From an uncultured Prevotellaceae bacterium (GTDB lineage: Bacteria > Bacteroidota > Bacteroidia > Bacteroidales > Bacteroidaceae), in NCBI GenBank assembly GCA_900318555.1, contig ONKX01000007.1, forward strand, positions 1 to 64,000: a DNA stretch of 64,000 nucleotides, read 5' to 3'. The notes beneath the pieces are model-generated. The model made no database searches and was not told the DNA's origin. It saw only the letters and a list, made by a program, of their open reading frames with translations. Shown piece after piece: positions 54,578-61,826 of this stretch; the first letter of the stretch is position 1, and each line of letters starts with the position of its first letter. The position numbers were made by a program, and so were the translations under genes.

Positions 54578-54799
54578 ATGGCAACTTATACTATTACATT
54601 GAACGAGCGCTCCGCCAGGGGCAAGGCTCTGATGGAGTACTTGCAAGCACTAGGCATATTGATGCACAAGGTGTCGCCCAAGGCAAAGAGCAGCTACCAG
54701 CGTTCGCAAGAGGACAAGCAGGCTGGACGCGTTGAGAAATTCTCCTCCTCGGAAGAAATGTTCAAGTCATTAGGTATCTTAAACCCAACTGGCTTCTGA
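54578..54799 (+). CDS. Small conserved-type protein, function unknown
   Basis: 73 residues, MATYTITLNERSARGKALMEYL followed by a charged, basic middle and SSSEEMFKSLGILNPTGF. There is an AGGAGA ribosome-binding stretch before the start, unusual in this genome. Similar MATYTI-type small proteins in Prevotella are hypothetical; the N-terminal strand-helix pattern recalls antitoxins, but this is a guess. It is preceded by a strong promoter, a structured leader and promoter module copy 1. Confidence 0.65.
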   Translation: MATYTITLNERSARGKALMEYLQALGILMHKVSPKAKSSYQRSQEDKQAGRVEKFSSSEEMFKSLGILNPTGF

Positions 54800-54901
54800 T
54801 TTGGGAACAGAACGATACGGAACTTATACTTTTGTTCACGGGAACCGGCACTCACTCAGACTTGTTCTAAACCGTAATCTCCCTTTAACGTCTTTCGTTC
54901 A

Positions 54902-55060
54902 GAAATTGTGTTTTAAAAGAGCGAAAAAGAAAGGAGACAAAGAAAAATTCCCCCCATACCCCCTATATAAGAAAGAGAGCGGAGTAGTAGAAAAAGATGA
55001 GATAACTCTCTCTCTAAAAAAAATATATAAAATAAAAAGGGAACCGCTTCGCTTTTCGAG
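54902..55060 (+). repeat. Promoter-region module, copy 2
   Basis: AAATTGTGTTTTAAAAGAG, a purine stretch, a C-rich patch, GAGCGGAGTAGTAG, AAAAAGATGAGATAACT and CCGCTTCGCTTTTCGA. It is closest to copy 1 at 54285 and lies upstream of the 848-residue secreted protein. Confidence 0.7.
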
Positions 55061-55148
55061 ACACGCTGGAAAGATTTGTGAGATTCGTGAGATTTGTGTT
55101 CGAAATAAAAAACTTTCGGAATTGTTTGGCGTTTACCAAAATATTTCC

Positions 55149-55156
55149 TAACTTTG
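55149..55156 (+). promoter_or_regulatory. -7 promoter box and leader of 848-residue protein
   Basis: TAACTTTG followed by a leader of about 175 bases. The leader contains GCGAGTGTGCTCA at about 55170 and 55256; this motif is also in the leader at 59092-59115. Confidence 0.65.
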
Positions 55157-55338
55157 CAGTCGATTGACTGCGAGTGTGCTCACGCTCGAAAGACTAGAAC
55201 GAGTTCTGTCTTTGCTCGCTTAACCGCACACTTGTCTGTCGATTAGTGTTCGGCAGCGAGTGTGCTCACACTTGTCAGCCGATTTGAGTTCAACTATCGT
55301 TAGACAATCTATTCATTATAAACCAAAATATAAAAATT

Positions 55339-57885
55339 ATGAAACAGAAACTTTTACTTAAAACAATGCTTCTGCTATTTGCCCTAATAGCAGGTAGTTC
55401 GAGTGTGTGGGCGATAGATGATACACAAGTTGTATTTACGTTGAATGATGCAGATGCTATTACGGCTCTTGGGATTACCCTTCCAAATGCAGGAAGTGGA
55501 ACAGCTGTAACATCGTTGTCAAAAGGCGGTGTTAATATAGCTTGCACTCATGGCTCAACGAATACACGTATTTATCAAGGAAGCGGAGGTAATGCTGGAA
55601 AATATGATTTCCGCATTTACTCAGGTGGTACACTAACGTTCACAGCAGGAACATACCACATAAAAGGAATCACTATTACAGGAAGTAACTTAGGAAATTT
55701 AAGTGGTTCTGGATACTCTAATGGCTCATGGACAGGCAGTGCTGCATCTTTCACACTGACTGCAACAGGAAGTGCAACCATCTATACTATTACAGTAACA
55801 TATGGTGAAGCAGCCACTACAGTAGCTACTCCTGTTATAAGTGGTGTTACTCCATTCTGGCAATCGACAGAGGTGTCAATTTCCTGTGGAACAGACGGTG
55901 CCACCATTCAGTATAGTACTGACGATGGTGCGAATTGGACCAACTACTCAGCACCTTTCACGCTTAATGCTACTACAACAGTAAAGGCAAAGGCAACTAA
56001 GACGGGATTGACTGATAGTGAAGTTGCTAGTAAAGAATTTACCAAAGCAACTGTTCTGACGGTAAGCCAAGCCTTGACAGCAATTAATGCTCTTGCAGAC
56101 AACGGAACACTTGCAGATCAGTTTGTAACCGGTATTGTTTCTCAGATTGACGCCTATGCTTCTAACGCTATTACATATTGGATTTCTGATGACGGCACAA
56201 CGACATCACAACTTGAAGTATATAAAGGAAAAGGATTAAACGGAGCGAATTTTTCTGCGATAACCGACTTAACAGTGGGTGACGAAGTTGTGGTTAATGG
56301 TACGTTACAGAAATTTGTAAAGAATAGTACAACGACACCAGAATTCACCCAAGGAAGCCAGATACTTAGCCTCATTACCAAAGTAAAAACTCCGACCTTT
56401 TCACCTGCTGCAGGTGCAGTAGCTGCTGGCACAGAAGTAACTATTAGCACGACTACAGAAGGCGCAACTATCCATTACACAACTGATGGTACAAATCCCA
56501 CAACAGGAAGTAGCGTCTACACAACTCCTATCGTAATTAATAACGCCACAACCCTTAAAGCGATTGCAGTAAAGGATGGTTTTAACAATAGTGATGTAGC
56601 TGAGGCTGAATATACTATAACTTCTACTCAAGCTGCGACACCAACATTCTTACCTGCCGCAGGTACTTACGCTTCTGCTCAAAACGTGACCATTAGTACT
56701 GATACAGATGGTGCAACTATTTATTACACGACTGATGGCACAGATCCTACAACAGGAAGTAGCGTTTATTCTACTCCAATTAATGTGGACAAAGACATGA
56801 CTATCAAGGCGATAGCTACTAAAGATGGCTTGTTAGATAGTGACATAGCAGAAGCTGCTTATACGATTCTCGTCGCCATACCTTTCGTAGAGACTTTTGA
56901 CACAAATACTGGGGCAAGCAGCTATAGCGGAGGTAATGACGACAAATGGAGTGGCAGCATTGCTACTGGATCTCCGGTAAATAGCGACAATCCAGGTTGG
57001 ACGTTTGTTCAAGCCTCTGGTGCATCAAAATGTATTAAATTAGGAACAGGAAGTGTTAAAGGTTCTGCGACAACCCCAACTCTTGCTTTTGAATCTGGCA
57101 AGACTTACCTTCTTACATTCAGAGCTGGTGCATGGAATGGAGGTTCAGAGGGAACTACGTTGAATCTTTCTATTACGAATGGAACTCTCAGCTCTGCTTC
57201 TGTAACAATGGTAAAGGGTACATTTACAAATTATAGCATTACTATTACAGGAACGACTGATGCTGGAACAATTACGTTTGCAGCAAAGAATTTAAGTAAC
57301 AATCGATTCTTCCTCGATGAAGTACAGGTGAGAGAAGTTGTGGCAATCACTCCTGCTAAGACTTATACCACTCTGACGGCTGCATCTGCTCTTGACTTTT
57401 CAGGTCTGAGTTTGGAGGCATATATCGTAAAGGATAATGATACAAGTGACGGATATGTTACAATGACACGGGTAAACAAGGTGCCTGCAAATACTGGTTT
57501 GGTACTGAAAGCCAGTTCAACAGGCTCTCCAATTGATGTTCCTGTTTTGACTGGTGATGCTGATGACGTGACAGGAAACTTGATGGCAGGCTCTGCTACC
57601 GCTACGACGGCTGTGGCAGAAAATGCAGGTTATATTCTGAAAGACGGCGTGTTCCAGCCGAGTTCTGGTGGTGACCTGCCTGCAGGTAAGGCTTATCTGA
57701 ACATTGCTGTTTCTTCTGCCCCTGTGCTGAACCTCAACTTCGGTGACGATACGACAGGCATTGATATGGTTAAGGGTGAAGGATTCAAGGTTAACGGTGA
57801 GTTCTACAACCTGAACGGTCAGCGTGTGACTCAGCCTACGAAGGGACTCTATATTGTGAATGGTAAAAAGGTCGTGATTAAGTAA
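55339..57885 (+). CDS. Secreted protein with chitobiase-type and OB-like domains
   Basis: 848 residues. The signal peptide LLLKTMLLLFALIAGSSSVWA is shared with the paralog at 59173. Order: jelly-roll-like domain (to about 155), CHB_HEX_C-type domain (ATIQYSTDDGANWTNYS), OB-like domain (VSQALTAINALADNG to TPEFTQGSQIL), two more CHB_HEX_C-type domains (ATIHYTTDGTNPTTGSSVY, ATIYYTTDGTDPTTGSSVY), another jelly roll (FVETFDTNTGASSYSGG), and the common tail YNLNGQRVTQPTKGLYIVNG. A surface-attached, glycan-binding or adhesin role is inferred. It is followed after 139 bases by a free LLAGS peptide gene. Promoter module copy 2 lies upstream. Confidence 0.75.
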   Translation: MKQKLLLKTMLLLFALIAGSSSVWAIDDTQVVFTLNDADAITALGITLPNAGSGTAVTSLSKGGVNIACTHGSTNTRIYQGSGGNAGKYDFRIYSGGTLTFTAGTYHIKGITITGSNLGNLSGSGYSNGSWTGSAASFTLTATGSATIYTITVTYGEAATTVATPVISGVTPFWQSTEVSISCGTDGATIQYSTDDGANWTNYSAPFTLNATTTVKAKATKTGLTDSEVASKEFTKATVLTVSQALTAINALADNGTLADQFVTGIVSQIDAYASNAITYWISDDGTTTSQLEVYKGKGLNGANFSAITDLTVGDEVVVNGTLQKFVKNSTTTPEFTQGSQILSLITKVKTPTFSPAAGAVAAGTEVTISTTTEGATIHYTTDGTNPTTGSSVYTTPIVINNATTLKAIAVKDGFNNSDVAEAEYTITSTQAATPTFLPAAGTYASAQNVTISTDTDGATIYYTTDGTDPTTGSSVYSTPINVDKDMTIKAIATKDGLLDSDIAEAAYTILVAIPFVETFDTNTGASSYSGGNDDKWSGSIATGSPVNSDNPGWTFVQASGASKCIKLGTGSVKGSATTPTLAFESGKTYLLTFRAGAWNGGSEGTTLNLSITNGTLSSASVTMVKGTFTNYSITITGTTDAGTITFAAKNLSNNRFFLDEVQVREVVAITPAKTYTTLTAASALDFSGLSLEAYIVKDNDTSDGYVTMTRVNKVPANTGLVLKASSTGSPIDVPVLTGDADDVTGNLMAGSATATTAVAENAGYILKDGVFQPSSGGDLPAGKAYLNIAVSSAPVLNLNFGDDTTGIDMVKGEGFKVNGEFYNLNGQRVTQPTKGLYIVNGKKVVIK

Positions 57886-58024
57886 TGAGCGCCCTGCGGG
57901 CGGAAATCCAACAAATCTGACAAATCAAACAAATAAAAGATCATGTAAGATTTTGAATGATTTTGAAAGATTTCTCGCCGACAGGCGACTAAGAAATAAG
58001 TAAAATATAAATAAGACAAACATT

Positions 58025-58168
58025 ATGAAGAAAACATATATAAATCCAAAGATGGAAATCGTTGAGATAAAGGTTCAGCAGTTATTAGCAGGCAGCTTGC
58101 CCACAGGCTCTACGCCAACAAGTCCAGGTAGCTCTGATGCTCCTGAATATGAATATGACGGTTTCTAA
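58025..58168 (+). CDS. LLAGS small peptide
   Basis: 47 residues: MKKTYINPKMEIVEIKVQQ, then LLAGS and a Pro/Ser/Thr-rich, acidic end (DAPEYEYDGF). The N-terminal pattern K-K-x-Y-[IF]-x-P-x-M-E-[IV]-V and LLAGS recur in the peptide at 61537 and at the start of the nuclease at 50230. Each follows a secreted tail-bearing protein gene. LLAGS resembles a leader cleavage site, so a processed or exported peptide is possible; this is inference. It lies 139 bases after the 848-residue gene; a terminator follows at 58210. Confidence 0.65.
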   Translation: MKKTYINPKMEIVEIKVQQLLAGSLPTGSTPTSPGSSDAPEYEYDGF

Positions 58169-58209
58169 ACTGAGCATTCGATAAATAGGTATTTCGCCTA
58201 CTCTATAAC

Positions 58210-58253
58210 GGCAGCTATTGCTTCAACAGGAAGTGATAGCTGCTGTTGTTTTT
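58210..58253 (+). terminator. Rho-independent terminator after LLAGS peptide
   Basis: GCAGCTATTGCTTC pairs with GAAGTGATAGCTGC (two non-Watson-Crick positions) across AACAG, followed by TGTTGTTTTT. Confidence 0.75.
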
Positions 58254-58626
58254 GGCCCCCTAAAAAACACAAACCCTGAAGTATGCGAAAGCAGTGAGTA
58301 CGTGGAACTTTTGTAGAAAGAACTTGAGAAAACGAAAGGTTCGTTAATACAATTTCACCCACAATTAACACTTTCAGGCATGTTAGGACGCTGATTGATG
58401 CCTGGCGAGGGAGGCAGATAAGGTTATAAGGAACTCTGGAAATGCCTCTAAATACTAATATTAACGGACATTTGCATCTATTTAGTTCCACGAAAGCCTT
58501 GCCATAGGGTTGCTCGCAGTCTGCTCTGGGGTTGCTCTAAGGATGCTCCGAGTTGGAAACAACAATAAGAATAGGATAAGCGCAAAACCGAATATTTTTA
58601 ACAAAATTAACGATTCCGCCTAGATA
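58254..58626. other. Intergenic, no gene seen
   Basis: A minus-strand open frame crosses it (58198-58491) but has no recognisable features and includes the terminator. Degenerate GGTTGCTC/GGATGCTC repeats lie at about 58508-58550. Possibly decayed DNA. Confidence 0.5.
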
Positions 58627-58737
58627 TCAACCGAGCTTGGCATCCATACGCTCCAAGAAAGCCTTCTGTCTTGCCTGAAATGCTCGTACTGCGGCAAGCA
58701 TCTCTTCGTTTGAACGTGGTGTAAATCTCTTGTCCAT
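58627..58737 (-). CDS. Small ORF under a duplicated antitoxin-type promoter
   Basis: 36 residues: MDKRFTPRSNEEMLAAV, then RAFQARQKAFLERMDAKLG; helical and charged. A perfect TATCTTTG box (58765-58772) lies 28 bases upstream, within sequence duplicated from the antitoxin promoter at 54206-54284. FTP..EML-like spacing near the start recalls the antitoxin (FTPFQIEML). It may be a decayed or minimal paralog of that antitoxin. Confidence 0.45.
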   Translation of the reverse strand: MDKRFTPRSNEEMLAAVRAFQARQKAFLERMDAKLG

Positions 58738-58764
58738 CTTATATCCTTTCGTCTTTTCTTGGTG

Positions 58765-58772
58765 CAAAGATA
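58765..58772 (-). promoter_or_regulatory. -7 promoter box for 36-residue ORF
   Basis: TATCTTTG on the minus strand, in sequence duplicated from the antitoxin promoter (54206-54284). Confidence 0.6.
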
Positions 58773-58838
58773 GAATTTATTTTTGATACTTCCAAGGAAA
58801 AGCTAAGAAAAGTGCATTTATAATGCTTTTTGCGCGCA

Positions 58839-58978
58839 AAAATTGTGTCTTAAAAGAGCTAAAAAGCAAAAAGAACAAAGAAAAGAAAGCCCCTGCACCT
58901 CATAGAAAAGAAAAAACTATAAAAGAAAAGTCGCAGAAAACCACACACATATATAAAGGGAGCCGCTTCGCTTTTCGA
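58839..58978 (+). repeat. Promoter-region module, copy 3
   Basis: AAATTGTGTCTTAAAAGAG, a purine stretch, CCCCTGCACC, ACACACATATATA and CCGCTTCGCTTTTCGA. Homology to copy 1 continues left to about 58761, including the divergent promoter of the minus-strand small gene. Confidence 0.7.
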
Positions 58979-59074
58979 TTGCACAAAAAAGCGCTTTTGT
59001 GTAACGGTAAACCTATGCCGTTCATTTTTAGGGAAATTTCACATTCTTTTTTTGGGTGTTAGCAAATTAATTCC

Positions 59075-59082
59075 TATCTTTG
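59075..59082 (+). promoter_or_regulatory. -7 promoter box and leader of 780-residue protein
   Basis: TATCTTTG; the leader of about 85 bases carries GTTCGGCAGCGAGTGTGCTC (59095-59114), matching the leader at 55248-55267. Confidence 0.65.
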
Positions 59083-59172
59083 CAATCGACTTGTGTTCGG
59101 CAGCGAGTGTGCTCATGTTTGCCGCATGGTTTGAGCCAGAAATTATTCTATTACTAACTAAATATTATAATT

Positions 59173-61515
59173 ATGAAACAAAAACTTTTACTCAAAACAA
59201 TGCTTCTGCTATTTGCCCTGATAGCAGGAAGTTCGAGCGTGTGGGCAGATGATGTAATATTAACTCTTGATTGTGCTACACCAGCACCAACAGGATCAAC
59301 ATCAACTTCCTTAGACGCTGCAGGTATTGCTACGTTTCTTAATTCTGCAGCAGGATTGTCTTCAGCAGAGAATAAGATTACATGTAGTGAAAAAACAGGA
59401 GACGTGTATTCGGGTAAAGGTTCTGGAGGTGGAGATATGCCCCAGCAATGTTTAAAAGTTGGTAAAGCATCAGGTGGTGGTGGATTCACCTTCACAATAC
59501 CCGATACTTACGACAATGTTGATGTGGTAGAATTAACAGGCTATGGTTGGAAGACCACATCATCAATTAGTATTAATAGCGGAACTGCTCAGACTTTCAC
59601 CACAGCTCAAACGCAAACAACAAAAACATTTGAACTTGCAAGTGGAACAAAGACTATTTCCATAGCGGTAACTACAAGTGCTGTGTGTATAACAGAAATC
59701 GTATTAAAGAAAAAAAATGCAAATGCTGTTGCTACTCCAACAATTAGTGGAAATTCTCCATTTTTAACTTCTACAGATGTAACCATTTCCTGCGGAACTG
59801 ATGGTGCAACTATTCAGTATAGCACAGACGGTGGTACGAGTTGGAATACTTATAGTTCTTCTTTAACACTCACAGAAACGACTACTGTAAAGGCTAAGGC
59901 CACAAAGAGCGGTTCGACTGATAGTGACATCGCCACCAAGATCTTCACCAAAGTAACTCCTATGACTGTAGCAGCTGCCCTTGCAGCAATTGATGCTCTT
60001 GCAGACAACGGAACCAAAGCAGACCAATGTGTTTCTGGTATCATTTCTCAGGTTGTCAGTTACGGTTCTAACGCTATTACATATTGGATTTCTGATGACG
60101 GTACAACAACTTCACAACTCGAAGTATTTAAAGGAAAAGGATTAAATGGAGCAAACTTCACGGCTAAAACTGACTTGAACGTGGGTGATCAGGTGACAGT
60201 TTTTGGTACATTAAAGAAATACGTAAGCGGTACTAATACAACTCCAGAATTTGATGCAGGCAGTCAACTGCTCAGTTATGAAGCTACAGGAGCTCCCACT
60301 CCTGCTATCAATGCTTCAAACGTCACAATTGATTGTGATGCCACATCTGGAGAAATCACATATACCATTGACAACCCAACAGGAGCATCGCTTAATGCTG
60401 CAGTAAAAGAAGGCGATTGGATTAGTAATGTTCAGGTAGATGCTGTAAATAATAAGGTCACCTTCTCTGTTACACAAAACACAGGTGTACAGCGTGTTGG
60501 ATACATTACTCTTTCTTATACTGGTGCTACCAGTAAGGATGTCAAGGTAACGCAGAAAGCAACTTATGGAACGGCAACATTGCCATTTGCATTCGATAGT
60601 GGAAAAGCTGATATTGAGACAACTGCCGGACTAACCCAAACCGGTCTTGGCAGTGATTATGGCTATTCACCAAAACTGAAGTTCGACAACACTGATGATT
60701 TCTTAATTTTGAAGATTAACGGTGCTGCCCAAAAGCTATACTTTGATATTAAGGGTAATAGTTTCTCTGGAGGTACGTTTAAAGTTCAGACATCTGCTAA
60801 TGGTGTAGCATACACGGACCTGAAGAGCTACACAGCATTGGATGCAGTTTCACATGAAGCATTAGATTTGGAATCTACAGTACGCTATATTAAGTGGATT
60901 TACACAAGCAAGTCTGGTGGTAACGTTGCACTTGGTAGAATTGGTGTTGATTGCGAAGCCGCATATCTTCCTAGCGCGGGTTATGCCACATACACCACAC
61001 CTAACGACGTTGACTTTACTGGAACAGGCATCACAGCTTATAAGGTATCGGTTATTGGTGCTAGCAATGTAACGTTGGAAGAGGTTACAGAGGCACCAGC
61101 TGGCACACCTTTGGTATTACAAGCAACAGCAGGAACCTATGCTTTGAACGTAGTTGCCAGCGCAACAGCAGTAACAGGCAACAAGCTTGAAGTTTCTGAT
61201 GGCACTGCCACTACAACAGATGCAAACACCGTTTATGCTTTGGCTGCAAAGGGAGAGCCCGCAGTTGTTGGCTTCTATAAGGTTAAAGCCGGCGTGAAGG
61301 TTCCAGCAGGTAAATGCTATCTGTCTGTAGCCGTGACTTCTGCTCCTGAGTATCTTGGCTTCGGTGGCGAGGGTAATACGACGGGCGTTGAGACGTTGAA
61401 CGTTGAACGTGGAACATTGAACGACAATAGTTATTACAATCTCGCAGGTCAGCGCGTAGCTCAGCCAACGAAGGGACTCTACATTGTGAATGGTAAAAAG
61501 GTGGTAATTAAGTAA
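59173..61515 (+). CDS. Secreted protein with CHB_HEX, OB-like and BACON domains
   Basis: 780 residues, paralog of the protein at 55339: the same signal peptide and similar CHB_HEX_C-type (ATIQYSTDGGTSWNTYS) and OB-like (AAIDALADNG to TPEFDAGSQLL) domains. A BACON-like domain follows (about 375-465, TPAINASNVTIDCDATSGEI), then a discoidin-like region and the common tail (YYNLAGQRVAQPTKGLYIVN). Surface attachment and glycan or mucin binding are inferred from BACON and CHB_HEX families. The gene is followed after 21 bases by an LLAGS peptide gene. Promoter module copy 3 and a shared leader motif lie upstream. The C-terminal linker is coded by repeated GTTGAACG-type units. Confidence 0.75.
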   Translation: MKQKLLLKTMLLLFALIAGSSSVWADDVILTLDCATPAPTGSTSTSLDAAGIATFLNSAAGLSSAENKITCSEKTGDVYSGKGSGGGDMPQQCLKVGKASGGGGFTFTIPDTYDNVDVVELTGYGWKTTSSISINSGTAQTFTTAQTQTTKTFELASGTKTISIAVTTSAVCITEIVLKKKNANAVATPTISGNSPFLTSTDVTISCGTDGATIQYSTDGGTSWNTYSSSLTLTETTTVKAKATKSGSTDSDIATKIFTKVTPMTVAAALAAIDALADNGTKADQCVSGIISQVVSYGSNAITYWISDDGTTTSQLEVFKGKGLNGANFTAKTDLNVGDQVTVFGTLKKYVSGTNTTPEFDAGSQLLSYEATGAPTPAINASNVTIDCDATSGEITYTIDNPTGASLNAAVKEGDWISNVQVDAVNNKVTFSVTQNTGVQRVGYITLSYTGATSKDVKVTQKATYGTATLPFAFDSGKADIETTAGLTQTGLGSDYGYSPKLKFDNTDDFLILKINGAAQKLYFDIKGNSFSGGTFKVQTSANGVAYTDLKSYTALDAVSHEALDLESTVRYIKWIYTSKSGGNVALGRIGVDCEAAYLPSAGYATYTTPNDVDFTGTGITAYKVSVIGASNVTLEEVTEAPAGTPLVLQATAGTYALNVVASATAVTGNKLEVSDGTATTTDANTVYALAAKGEPAVVGFYKVKAGVKVPAGKCYLSVAVTSAPEYLGFGGEGNTTGVETLNVERGTLNDNSYYNLAGQRVAQPTKGLYIVNGKKVVIK

Positions 61516-61536
61516 TAATATAGGAGGACATAAGTT

Positions 61537-61704
61537 ATGAAGAAGACATATTTTGAGCCCGAAATGGAAGTAGTGTATATTAATACGTTCCAACCCCTGC
61601 TGGCAGGATCAGAATTAATGGATTTGAACGATACTCCGGAAATCGATAATTCCGGTGATATCCTCGCTCCAGATATGGGTGTTCCAGGCTTTTTCTTTGA
61701 ATAA
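61537..61704 (+). CDS. LLAGS small peptide
   Basis: 55 residues: MKKTYFEPEMEVVYINTFQP, then LLAGS, an acidic middle (DLNDTPEIDNSGD) and the aromatic end GVPGFFFE. It has the same N-terminal pattern as the peptide at 58025 and the nuclease fusion. A full AGGAGG ribosome-binding site lies 9 bases upstream, rare in Bacteroidetes, which implies strong translation. It starts 21 bases after the secreted paralog gene and is likely cotranscribed. A bidirectional-looking terminator follows. Confidence 0.7.
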   Translation: MKKTYFEPEMEVVYINTFQPLLAGSELMDLNDTPEIDNSGDILAPDMGVPGFFFE

Positions 61705-61731
61705 GAAGATAGGATAGAATTGTTTCCAGAT

Positions 61732-61770
61732 AAAAAAATCGGGCTGATATTTGGTCAGTCCGATTTTTTT
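61732..61770. terminator. Bidirectional terminator
   Basis: AAAAAAATCGG-CTGA and TCAG-CCGATTTTTTTT form a stem flanked by A and T runs on both strands, between the peptide gene and the next promoter. Confidence 0.8.
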
Positions 61771-61773
61771 TCT

Positions 61774-61781
61774 TATCTTTG
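61774..61781 (+). promoter_or_regulatory. -7 promoter box for the last gene
   Basis: TATCTTTG, 45 bases before the ATG at 61827. Confidence 0.65.
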
Positions 61782-61826
61782 CGGCACAAAACAAAAATAT
61801 TATTAACTTTTTAAACTAAAACGCTT

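Noticed and set aside
58198-58491. 97-residue minus-strand frame
   Set aside because: It includes the terminator hairpin and has no promoter box or recognisable sequence.
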